Source: Akanthomyces muscarius
Lineage: Eukaryota; Ascomycota; Sordariomycetes; Hypocreales; Cordycipitaceae
Length of the DNA: 64,000 nt
NCBI RefSeq assembly: GCF_028009165.1
Contig: NC_079241.1
Location: forward strand, 1,116,001 to 1,180,000
Direction of reading: 5' to 3'
Shown: positions 54,554-64,000 of the stretch, piece after piece
How the letters are laid out: every line of letters begins with the position of its first letter
Position numbering within the stretch: the stretch's first letter is position 1
Translations under genes and position numbers: made by a program
Notes under the pieces: model-generated
Databases searched by the model: none
What the model saw: only the letters and a program-made list of their open reading frames with translations
What the model was told of the DNA's origin: nothing

Positions 54554-55403
54554 GGCATGGGGTGGGTTGGCTTGCAGAGCTGCGCACAGTCGATGATTTG
54601 GTTTTGGGCATCTGATGTGGAGTCTCGTTGAGTTATGAACAAGTCTACTTATGATAGTCAAAGGCAATAAAACCCTCTGTGCAAGGCTATTTTGTAGTAT
54701 GAAATGATGTTGCTGTGCGATGTTGTGATGAGATTGAAATGAGTGGCGCGTCACCCAGGGGGTCCCGTATGATCGGCAGGTCCTGCCCCGGCAGCCAACA
54801 GACAAGCGGAGACTACATATGCCAATTGTTCATTATCTGTATTTTGTCAATATTTCGGTTTTGCATTGCCAGTTTGACTCTTTTTTATTTTTATTTTCAT
54901 GGGAACCCTTATTTCAAGGTGAAGTAGGCAAATGACAGCTTACCCAATTCGACTTGCCAAAAACATTGCAGCTCGGCTCACACGCACCTGACTAGGTAAA
55001 AATGCCTCAAACCTAGCCACCACTATTACTGAAATAGAAATCTGGGAAGAAAAAGCAGCAATATCTGCAAATGGAGCCAAGTCCAAAAACATGAAAAGGA
55101 GAAATAGTACGCCTCATAGGCGCCCCTTGACAAGTAAACTCGTTGATGCATCACGGTGCAGGGTAGGCTCAAAGATCGCTGCCCCCCGTTTTTACCCGCT
55201 TTGGCGCTACAAAGCTTCATCTCCATGACGTTTGTTGAAGAAAGCCCCAACGTCATTGTCCAACCGTAGCTGAACCGCGCGAGCTTTTTAAACCTCTCAA
55301 ATTTACGCATACACGACATTCTTTTCCAATTTTGAGTGGACTTCGCCCGCCCAAACATTCAACCCCCCAGAAGACAAGGAAAAACAAGCTTGGCCTTTCA
55401 ACC
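54554..55403. other. Shared 5' region, hydrolase / DUF1769 gene
   Basis: 850 bp between divergent starts. No coding signal seen. Confidence 0.5.
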
Positions 55404-56572
55404 ATGGCGGACAAGTACATTCTGCGCATCACCGCCGGCGGCGACTACGACGAGGCCAAGCACGTCCAGGTGCCCGTCAACAAGCCCGACACCGTCAGCA
55501 TCGCCACCCCGCACGCCGACATTGAGCTCAACGTGCGCATCCAGGGCTACCAGGGCCTGCCGCCGGGCTCGCCGTCCACCTCGGCCTACTTTTCCGCCGA
55601 GCCGCACGCCGCCAACCAGGACCAGTACAGCATCTCCTTTCGCTTCACCCCGAAGCCTCCCCCCGCCTCATCCTCTCCAGAGCAAGGCATCAGCGGTGCG
55701 CACCTCCAGTTTGGCAACGACTTTGATCGCCCCATCCGCGACAAGCTGCCGCCGGGCTTCAACACGGCCATGCGCATCGTGAAGTGGTGGATCGACCCGG
55801 GCCTCGACGGCGACGCCTACGCCGACAAGCCGCACCTGTACGGACCCGCGCTCAGCAGCTTCAACGTCTTGGAAATGGGTGCGGGAAAGCATGATGCGGA
55901 CAAGGGCGGGCTGTGGTTCGAGGAGGGTGGCGAGGAGGCGACGCGTCAGGAGCTGGGACTGCCGGACACGGGCAAGGCGCGCATGAAGTGGGCGCTCAAC
56001 GACGCCAACAAGGACAAGTTTGTGTTTGAGTACGGCAAGACGTACGGCCTGGACTTTTTCAATCCGTACCTGGACTTTGCCAACTTGGCGCTGCGGCTGC
56101 CGGGCTTTCAGCTGAGCATCGCCAACTACTGGGACGGCCAAGCACTTCGGTGAGTGATGTACGACTGTTTGCACCTTTTCGCTCTCTTTCAGCGCTCAAG
56201 TGAGCCCTCCTTCAAACCTCATCATCGTGCATTTCTTCTTCTTCCCCTGCATAGTAACCATTCCGTTTTCTTTTCTGCAGGTCCTCCGACAGGCGCTCAC
56301 ACCAACTTAGATATGTCCTCCGGAACAAAGCAACCGGGGACGTCTACCTCGTGGTTGTCTTCAGCCTGTTTCTCCGTGAGGACCTCAACGAGGACGGCAC
56401 GCTTAGGGAGGGCGCGCAGCAGCACACGGCGGGCGGCGCGCAAGTGGCGACGGACAAGAAGAAGCCGGAGACGGACAATGAGCACGACCACGACGAGGAG
56501 GCGGCGCTGAAACGGGCACGGGATGAGTTTGGCGTGCCGCATCATGAGACGAGTGCGGATGATGTAGACTAA
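55404..56572 (+). CDS. DUF1769 (UPF0590-type) protein
   Basis: 345 aa. Exons are 55404..56149 and 56281..56572; a 131-nt intron (GTGAGT...TTTTCTGCAG) restores QALRSSDRRSHQLRYVLRNKATGDVYLVVVFSL. The family segment set is clear: YILRITAGGDYDEAKHVQVPVNKPDTVSI at the start, NVRIQGYQGLP, YSISFRF with the FGNDFDRPIRDKLPPGFNTA centre, KWWIDPGLDGDAYADKPHLYGPALS and PGFQLSIANYWDGQ. DUF1769 proteins are cytosolic or nuclear fungal proteins with no established role. The C-terminal tail is acidic and His/Lys-rich. All conserved blocks are present. Confidence 0.9.
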
Positions 56573-56885
56573 CGAGTGGGAATGCAAAGAAATAGACAAA
56601 GATAATAGAATATAGCATACAGTTCATGACTCGACGAGGTTACACACGCAGTGTTGACGAAATTAGGTGATCCGCGATGCAGCAGTGGACAAGCTCCATG
56701 GCTGGTTACACCAGCGCTTGACTTGATTTATAAAGCGACACTCCCGCGTTGGGAGGACGCGATTGACTCGAGCAAACTTTCGCTGACACAAGCAAACAGC
56801 ATTGAAAACTCCAACTGGGGATGATGCAGCTTGATTTGGGAACGCCCACTGCATATCAGAGTTGACAGAAACTTGCACCCATCAA
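56573..56885 (+). other. Intergenic, no gene recognised
   Basis: Short spacer between co-directional genes, no distinctive signal. Confidence 0.5.
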
Positions 56886-57825
56886 ATGTCCATGACGTTG
56901 ATGGCGCGCGCATCGACCACGGCTCACGCCATGCCCATGACCACGCAGCCACTGGCCTGCCCCGCGCCGGTGCTGACGGCAGACTTTGACCGCTGCAGCG
57001 TCCCCGGCGGGCTCGATCTGTGGCGGAACGGGGGATATTATTCACCTGGCGTCTGCTTCATTGGCTACGTGGCGCTGTGCACGCAGACGGCGGCGGCGCC
57101 GTGGCCAATCAGCAAGGACGAAACCGCCGTGCGGTGTGTGCCAGTGTAAGCAAAACGTGCTTCCCCCTCCTCCGACAAGAGATGGCGAACATGGGGGTTC
57201 CAGCTAAATTTGTTGTGTGCGTGCAAGTGGCTACGAGTGCAACGACAAGATGGCCGACCAGAGATACGCCACGTCGCTGTACAATGACATTGCGCTCTCT
57301 GCTCCCGCATTCGAGATTCGGTGGCGCAGTGGAGATGTCAACGGCCAGTTTACCCACCCGCCGCCGCCTACTACGATCCCGACAAGCACGTCGGAATCGG
57401 CAACGTCGAGATCTACGGGGGAGACTGAGAGCTCCTCGGCACCACCGACGCCTTCCGAAGCGGAGAACAAGACAACGGGCGACATGCCAGCGGGGAAAAT
57501 AGCCGGCATTGTCGTTGGCGCCGCAGCGGCCATTTGTGCAGTTCTGGCGGCCGTGCGCGTAATGTACTTTCGGCGCAAGCACATTCTTACAAAGACACAT
57601 CGTAACTCTGACGCGGGCAGAGGCCATGGCGACGCTGCCGAGCTTGACCCAGGCGCAAACCCCATTGCCGAGCTGCAAAGCGAGGGGCCAGTCAAAGAGC
57701 TGGACAGCAACCGACCCAAGCAGTACAATGATCACGCCGCGATCAATGTAGAGCCTGTGGAGTTGCCAGGCGATTCGAGACTTGGCTCGTTGTCTGGAGT
57801 GGCTGAGCGAGACTGGACCTACTAG
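56886..57825 (+). CDS. Single-pass membrane protein with Cys-containing N-terminal domain
   Basis: 285 aa. Exons are 56886..57145 and 57228..57825; an 82-nt intron (GTAAGC...GCTAAA...GCAAG) restores RCVPVGYECNDK. The N-terminal region (about 29-125) has six Cys in a pattern common to fungal putative surface proteins: ACPAPV, DRCSV, GVCFIGYVALCT, RCVPVGYEC, then DQRYATSLYNDIALSAPAFEIRW. A Ser/Thr/Pro-rich stalk follows, then a TM helix (about 178-199, IAGIVVGAAAAICAVLAAVRVMYF) flanked by RRK, and an acidic cytosolic tail. No clear signal peptide is visible from the ATG at 56886, so an upstream exon may be missing; Mets at 56892 and 56901 are alternatives. A wall-sensing role is speculation. 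Confidence 0.75.
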
Positions 57826-59594
57826 TCTTGGTGGGCTGATGATGGTGCTAATTGGCGAGAAGAAAAAAGAAAAAGAAGCACTGCATATGTTTGTGATGCT
57901 CTCTGAAGGCGGCAGCCCAAGTGCGACATTTTTCATCGCCGAGGCCGAAAGACCGGCCACCATCACAAGTGAGCGAGATATCCGGCTGTAAGATAAGAGA
58001 AGCGGGGATGCACATGAGCCATTGGGCTCAGCCGAATTTCGCAAAGTTAATTTATTTTCATCAGCCGTGGCTGGCTGAGAGTGGTCAGAGGCGAGCTGTG
58101 ATTTGGCGGCTCGTCTGCATGAGACCAGGGTGGGCGGGCTAAAAGACATTAATCCCAGCCCGCTGGATTCCTTGGCATGGGCACAGTCGGGAATAACAGA
58201 CGGCGGGGTGGAACGCGGCACTTGCGGCGGGAGACAGATGTCGCAACTTACTTTCTGCTAAAGGTAACGGTGTGCTGGGTAGTATTGTCGGTGAGTTGTT
58301 GGAGGTATACCTGTGCATCGGTTGGAGGATGGGTTCACTCGTTACGCCGAGTGATGAATTTTTTTGTTCTTTCAACTTGGCAAGATGGTTGCGTGGAAAG
58401 AATTGACAGAGAGGGCATGGGAGAAAGAGAGGGAAAAAAATGTCTCTTATTATTTCCGGAGGGGGCCCAGACCACTCGGCGTCGAAGCCAAGACCATGCA
58501 ATAATCACTAGCTCCAAGTTGGCTTTCTTGTCATGAGGGCGGGGCCTACTGCATTCGCGAAATGACTCGATTTGCTTATTATCATCGTGGTCCCCCTTCT
58601 CACCGCGGCCTAGAACGGGGGGCCTCATCATGAGCGCACTCAGGTATCCTTTGAGGACAAGATCGGCACACCCAAACACGGCATGGTGAAAAATAGGGCG
58701 TGCCCGCCAGAGCCGCGCGAAAATAAAAATGAAAATAAAGATCAAAATAACCCTAAGATACAAAGAGAAAACAGCCGTCGTTCGTCTCGCCCCCAGTCTG
58801 AGAGGCTGAGACAAGGTAGCGACAGGCGATGCTGATCTGTAGACTGGTCAATGGCAGACTTTTCGGTATCCGGGGCGAGGGCCGGCCGGCCTGTCGTGAT
58901 TTGGCGTGGCAGAGCCAACCCATCTCCTTGATGACGAGCAAGGGGGAAGACGAGAGAGACATACTGGTAAGAGGATCAGAGCCTTGGAGGACTGGAGGAG
59001 CCAGAGGAGCAGGATGGGACAGGATGGGGAGAGACGGAGAGTGTCCGTTTGGGAGTCAAATTGCTTCAAAGGTCCACCCGCCAGCTGGCGAGCCAGTTGC
59101 CGGTGAGGAAGATGCCAGACACACAGAGGCGGCCTGGGCTGACGAATAGCCGTGCCGCAGCACCACCGGACACACTCTGTCGTTATTCCCGACAAGCTTT
59201 CGTCACCTCGGGGTTTCAGTGGATTTTATCAGCCATCTCGCCCTCTGTTTGGCCGCTGTTTGGTTCTTCTTAGCCCCGTCATCCCCCTGCTAGTGGCATG
59301 CCTGCGGCTTATTGCTTCTGCCCTCTCCCTCCACGCCTCTATCCAGTTGCTGGTCATGGACTTGGGACAACCGGCCCTCCTCCTCCACTCCCCCCGGCCC
59401 AGCGCTCCAAAAAAAGGGCTTTCCCTTCTGCCCACCGCCCACTCGGCATCCATTCGGTTATCCTCTTTCTTTTTCTCTTTTTCTAACATCACGGCCCTAC
59501 ATCCCACATTCTCCGCTTACATGTCTTTCTCCAGACTTTGGAAAGACAAGGTTGTCGGTTGAAGCGGCTAGTTGTCAACGGTGAATAGTCCAAC
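57826..59594 (+). other. Intergenic, long 5' region of the MFS gene
   Basis: 1.8 kb without convincing coding sequence. A pyrimidine-rich stretch (about 59370-59520) may hold transcription starts or a leader. No GATA or other cluster stands out. Confidence 0.5.
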
Positions 59595-61481
59595 ATGGCT
59601 GAGCAACGTTACACTACGTCGCCGGTTGATTTACAACCGTTGCACCACATCGACGCCGCTGTCACCACCACCAGGAACCCTCATGAGAAACGGAAACAGG
59701 CAGATACATCTCTCTCCGAGGTCAACTCGACAACCCCCATCCTTCACCTGTACCTCGACTTTGACACGCCGCTGCCTACACCACCGCTTCCCGACGACAC
59801 CTCCGGAGGCGGCGCCCGCATACCGCCATGCCCGGACCTACGCGCCTACACGTCGCCGCTGGAATGGAGCCCGGCGCGGAAGAGCGTCCTGCTCATCCTG
59901 TCCTGCCTCGCCACCTTCCTGACGGCCTACACGGCGGGCGCCTACTCGCCGCCCGTGGGCCTCATGGCCAAGGACTTTGACACGTCGCGCACCGCCGTCC
60001 TCGCGGGCATCACCACCTTCTGCCTCGGCTTCGGCTTCGCACCCATGGCCCTGGCGCCGCTGTCCGAGGCATGGGGCCGCTACCCCATCTTTGTCGCCGC
60101 CGGCAGCATCTACCTCGTCTTCCAGGCGCTCTGCTCGGTGATGCCTCACGTGGCGGGCATGCTGGTCTGCCGCCTCTTTGTCGGCGTGGGTGCCTCGGTG
60201 TTTAGCGCCGTCGTGGGCGGCGTCATTGCCGATCTCTGGGGCAAGGAGGATAGGAACACGCCCATGGCGCTCTTCAGCGGCTCTGTGCTTCTGGGCACCG
60301 GCGCTGGCCCTCTCGTCTCCGCTGCGCTGATCAACATCATCAAGAACCGGACGAGAGCGTGGCAATGGACATTCTGGCACCAGGTCATTATGGATGCGGT
60401 TCTCGTGGGCTTCCTCATTGTCTTTTTTAAAGAGAGCCGTGCGTCTGTCCTGCTCACGCGAAAAGCCAAGATTTTGAATGAATGGTATGGCAAGCTTGAA
60501 AATTGTGGTGTATATGGCATGTGGATTTCGCTGGCCAACGTCAATGTGGCTTCTTCGACTGAGGTGTGGCTATCGCAGCCTCGCGGCTCAGAGTCCGATG
60601 GCGAAGATCGCCAGGCGGTTACGCGGGTACAATCACCAGAGCTCCGTCGCATTCGCTGGGTTGTCAAGGCTGATGAGCTGCGCCCTACCCTCAAGGATCT
60701 GATCGTCACATCCATCAGAAGACCTTTTGCCCTCCTCTTCACCGAGCCTGTCGTCTTTTGCTTTTCGCTCTGGGCAGCATTCTCCTGGGGTGTTTTATAC
60801 CTTTCCTTTTCAGTCGTGCCTTTTCTGTATAACGGAAACCTAGACATGTCCAGTCGCGTCTACATCTCCATGATGGCTGCGACGGCCGTGGCCACGATCA
60901 CGGGTGTATTCCAGGAACAGCTTCTCAAGAACCCGTCGTGGAAGAGTCTCGAGGCAGGCGGTCGCCCTACAGACTCCAAGTTCTGGCAGCTCATGCGACG
61001 CAAGTTTCCCGCCGAGGCCCCGGAGTCGAGACTGTACTTTGCGTGCATCACCGCCATGTTTCTGCCGGCTGGCTTGTTCGCCGGCTTCCTCTCTCCAGAC
61101 AGCTGGAAAGAGTATGCGCAAGCGATTGGCCTTGGCTTTGCGCTGTGGGGTATCTACTCCGTATACCTCGCCACATTCAACTATCTCGCAGATACATACC
61201 ACGTTTATGCATCTTCTGCCCTGGCATCCCAGAGCCTTTGCCGCAACTTATTGGGTGGAGCTTTCCCCCTCATTGCCACACCCCTCTTCCGTAATCTAGG
61301 CACACGGGCTGCAGGCGGTATCCTTGGCGGCGTTGCTACGGGATTGACTGTGATTCCGTGGGTTCTCGTTTTCTTCGGAGAGCGAATTCGCTCACGCAGC
61401 AAATTCGCAATCGTAAGTTGTGCTAGCTTCGCATCCGGTAGAATCATGCTGACCAATCTTTAGTCTTTAAAGAAGCCGTGA
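59595..61481 (+). CDS. MFS transporter, drug/polyamine (DHA1) type
   Basis: Plasma-membrane proton antiporter, 611 aa. Exons are 59595..61412 and 61464..61481; a 51-nt intron (GTAAGT...TGCTGAC...CTTTAG) adds only SLKKP before the stop. Without splicing the frame runs on to 61463. The N-terminal ~95 residues are polar. The first TM segments follow WSPARKSVLLILSCLATFLTAYTAGAYSPP; the DHA1-like motifs include SEAWGRYPIFVAAG (loop 2-3), CRLFVGVGASVFSAVVGGVIADLW, TGAGPLVSAAL and WQWTFWHQVIMDAVLVG. A long charged central loop follows, then six more segments. Members export drugs, polyamines or metabolites; the substrate is unknown. No linked biosynthetic genes are seen. Confidence 0.93.
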
Positions 61482-61735
61482 CGCAGTGGCTGATGCCTTC
61501 ATAAAGTCATGATATAGCATAGCATATTGGAATCCACCTTGGAATTACTGCATAGCATAGTGTTTTAGTATATCCGCATTCCAATTGAATTGATGCATAT
61601 GAGCACGCAATCAGAGAAGATTGCGAGCATTTTATTGATGAGATGTATCGTGATTCTCTAAACTTTTAGGTATTCAATCCCACTAAGCTTCCGTAGATGC
61701 TACATCCCTATATACAACCGCGTAAAAAGATTCCC

Positions 61736-62411
61736 TTATTTGCCTTTGGCCTTTTCAGCCTGAGCCTTTTCGTAGATCCAGTCGTTGAGGCCGCTCTTGT
61801 TGCGGGCGATTTCGACGGCGTAAAACTGCATACGGGGGACTGGAGAGGACAGTTAGCGGCAAGTTCAAACGGATTAAAAAACTTCCAGTATTCTTACCGA
61901 AAAGAGTCGAGTCCTCCTCGTACTCGACCTTGGGGCTGTTACGCAGCATGGTGCCAAAGTTGTAGTCGTCCACCTTCTTCTCGTACGCCATGAGAAACTT
62001 GCGCCAGCGCTCCTTGCCGACCTTGCTCTTCATCTCATCCTCGTTGATCACGGCCGCGGGGTCAAACTCGGGGAAATCCGTCTTGAGGTGCTCGTAGATG
62101 TCGTCGTCCATCTTGGTCAAGCGCAGCGAGGAGCCGCGCACGCGCTCCAGGATGGCCCAGTATGTTTGCAGGTGCTGCACGGCCTTGACGGCGAATTGCT
62201 TCTCCATCTGTTCAGATTGTTATTAACTTTGCTTCATTCGTGCACCCAAGAGGCATTGCCGCGCAGCACGAAGCTGTGGCAGCAGTGACATCATGCCCCT
62301 CTTGGAAAGGTTTTTTGAGTAACCTACATCTTCCATGTTGCCGGCATCCTCGGCGTTGAAGCCCGCCGGGACACGGCCCCCGGACACGGACATGCTCTCC
62401 ATGGGATCCAT
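61736..62411 (-). CDS. PBDC1: PBDC1/YPL225W family chaperone of eEF1A
   Basis: 165 aa from exons 62411..62328, 62207..61898 and 61839..61736; introns are 120 nt (GTAGGT...AACAG) and 58 nt (GTAAGA...CTCCAG). The spliced protein reads GFNAEDAGNMEDMEKQFAVKAVQHLQTYWAIL, SLRLTKMDDDIYEHLKTDFPEFDPAAVINEDEMKSKVGKERWRKFL, YEKKVDDYNFGTMLRNSPKVEYEEDSTLFVPRMQFYAVEIARNKSGLNDWIYE, all in family order. Older annotation calls it a polysaccharide biosynthesis domain protein, but the yeast homologue (Chp1) is a cotranslational chaperone of translation factor eEF1A. Cytosolic; complete. The Met at exon 2 (62207) is not the start because exon 1 carries conserved sequence. Confidence 0.93.
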
Positions 62412-63644
62412 TGCTGTTGTTTATATCGTAATTCTGTGAGGAAAAGCTTGGTCGTTTAGAAACAAATTCTTGATGGTCGCAAAATCTTGACGTGGGGCTC
62501 GAGCCCAGTCGCAAGTGGGATGGAGGGGCAGATGTCATCTCTACAGTGTGACACTGTGCGGCACTGTACGGCTACCTGAAGCTTCCAGATCCCACGCGCA
62601 ACGTCCGGATTTCGCCATCTATCGAGGCCCGAGATCAAAAGGAATTCGAGGCGCGATCAACCCCGAAAAGTATTACTACTACTTTGGCGATAGCTATTAG
62701 GTCAAATTCATTGCGTTACTCTAACAGAAGATGGACTGCATCCTTTGAGGTGAAGCTATCGGCTATGTTTGAGTCGGCCATGGTATCTTTCATAGGCGTG
62801 CCTCGCAAACAGCATTTGTGCTCTCGCTGACACTACTTCCGGCATTCGATCATGTAGCTATGCCTTCATTATCCAATATTTTCCTGAGCTCCTTGTTTGA
62901 TTCCCTAGTCCTCTGCACATTCCTCTGACACTTCTCTGGTCGTGCGCAGCTTGACATCCACCCGTGTGCACTTGACACAGTCCGACCATCCACGATGCAA
63001 GGCTCGTGCTGCAAGCTGAGTCGCAGATCGCTCGCCGGGCCGTTCCGACATGGTCGAAGAACCTGGGAATGCGTGTTGTCTGCCCTGGAACCAACAGAAA
63101 TCTGGTTGAGCAACGTGGCCAGCAAACGAGCCAAGTACAGGAAGGCCTATCCATCAATTTCAGGGCCTGTGATGGCCACACTTCCAACTACAGATGATTC
63201 CAACAATGACACCGCCTGACTCAGACACACGTGATGCTCATTCAGCATTTTTTAAAGATTTCACAAAGCCTGATCCTTTCATTATGCTCTCCTTGCGACA
63301 AAAAAACCTTCAGTCATGGGCAACGTTCGGCCTCCTCAGCCGTCTCCATAGCTTGGTGCTGTAGGCACTTGGTGGCCCGGGCGCACCGAACAATAGCAAG
63401 CAAGCCCATTGACAAACAACTGCGGGCGTCAAGCGTGCCGGGGTGCAGTCACTTTTCCTCACAAGACGAAAGAGCCGAGCATTAAGAGATGAGACATCTG
63501 AGTTGTTGCGCCATGAAAGAGATTGGTGTGTGCGTCGAGGAGCGCCCGCTCCGCCGATGCTCGAGTCCAGAGCTTCTTCACATCTCCAGGTCGCACCATT
63601 TACAACACCCCGCTCAAGAGTGATGCTGAGAGTCGTATCTCGAA
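62412..63644. other. Shared 5' region, PBDC1 / STE6-type exporter
   Basis: 1.2 kb between divergent starts; open frames short and biased, no gene recognised. Confidence 0.5.
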
Positions 63645-64000
63645 ATGAAAGAGTCAAAATGCGATATAAAGTCGACGGATCAGCGCGGAGGCGTTACAGA
63701 GCTTCTCAACGAGCGACCGAAATGGAGGCATCTCTTTGCTTTTACGACAAAACACCATCTCTACTATCTCGGTGGCGCGGGTCTATCCTCAGCGGGAGCT
63801 GCCGCTCTCCGCACCACCCTCGCGGTTATTCTGGGACGCGTATTCGATATTGTCGCTGCTGTTGGAAATGACCAAATTACAGGATCAGCAGCCTTATCTC
63901 AGGTGTCACGATATTGCATCATACTCGTTGCTCTCGGTGGCGCGCAATGGATCATCAACTCGGCATTCTTGGCTCTCTGGGCCATCTTCGGCGAGTTACA
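63645..64000 (+). CDS. STE6-type ABC exporter, N-terminal part (cut by right window edge)
   Basis: An open frame of 118 codons runs from ATG at 63645 without a stop to the window end. After a polar leader (MKESKCDIKSTDQ) comes ERPKWRHLFAFTTKHHLYYLGGAG, the amphipathic entry and first TM of full-size fungal ABC exporters of the Ste6/a-factor pheromone group, then GAAALRTTLAVILGRVFDIVAAVG and YCIILVALGGAQWIINSAFLALWAIFGEL (second TM). Nucleotide-binding domains lie beyond the window. A multidrug exporter of the same ABCB class is the alternative. Expected location: plasma membrane. Confidence 0.8.
   Translation, partial: MKESKCDIKSTDQRGGVTELLNERPKWRHLFAFTTKHHLYYLGGAGLSSAGAAALRTTLAVILGRVFDIVAAVGNDQITGSAALSQVSRYCIILVALGGAQWIINSAFLALWAIFGEL

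Noticed and set aside
53174..54631. 485-codon plus-strand frame opposite the alpha/beta hydrolase
   Set aside because: Antisense shadow rich in Arg and Gly, no family sequence.
58335..58814. 159-codon minus-strand frame with an Ile/Phe-rich stretch
   Set aside because: The hydrophobic part comes from an AT-rich repeat-like sequence; the rest is biased and unlike known proteins.

Overview
The window is nuclear DNA of a filamentous ascomycete. Short (44-182 nt) GT-AG introns with CTAAC/CTGAC-like branch sites interrupt many genes. The window also carries a Zn2Cys6 regulator, a fungal-type rhodopsin-domain receptor, a UapA/UapC-type purine permease, an RPN2 with filamentous-fungal features and DUF1769 and Cet1-type capping proteins. 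Protein style suggests Sordariomycetes, probably Hypocreales, but I cannot name a genus. I support 29 protein genes, two of them cut by the window edges. I see no tRNA, rRNA, CRISPR array or intact transposon.

Left part (1-12.9 kb): the 5' end of a Zn2Cys6 regulator, then a PAF-acetylhydrolase-like secreted esterase, a short-chain dehydrogenase that lacks the catalytic Tyr, a secreted glycerophosphodiester phosphodiesterase-like protein, a secreted GH18 chitinase divergent from the ribosome-biogenesis WD40 protein JIP5, and a protein that keeps only the N-terminal half of an iron-type alcohol dehydrogenase/maleylacetate reductase.

Oxidative block (13-24 kb): cytochrome P450, Baeyer-Villiger-type flavin monooxygenase, rhodopsin/Pth11-like membrane receptor, a second flavin monooxygenase and an isopentenyl phosphate kinase. 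No PKS, NRPS, terpene synthase or prenyltransferase is present, so a metabolic cluster is only a hypothesis.

Middle (24-46.7 kb): mostly housekeeping genes. They are a GNAT acetyltransferase, a uric acid-xanthine permease with upstream GATA sites, the mRNA-capping RNA triphosphatase CET1, proteasome subunit RPN2, mitochondrial sulfite oxidase, a small two-TM protein, an AHSA1-like SRPBCC protein, phosphopantetheine adenylyltransferase (CoA synthesis) and an FBXO31-like F-box protein.

Right part (46.8-64 kb): a small two-exon gene, then a 4.9 kb stretch without recognisable genes, a small cupin, a membrane-anchored alpha/beta hydrolase, a DUF1769 protein, a single-pass surface protein, an MFS drug/polyamine-type transporter, the eEF1A-chaperone homologue PBDC1, and the start of a STE6-type ABC exporter running off the right edge. 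Exon structures were built by hand from splice signals and reading-frame continuity; no RNA evidence or database search was available.
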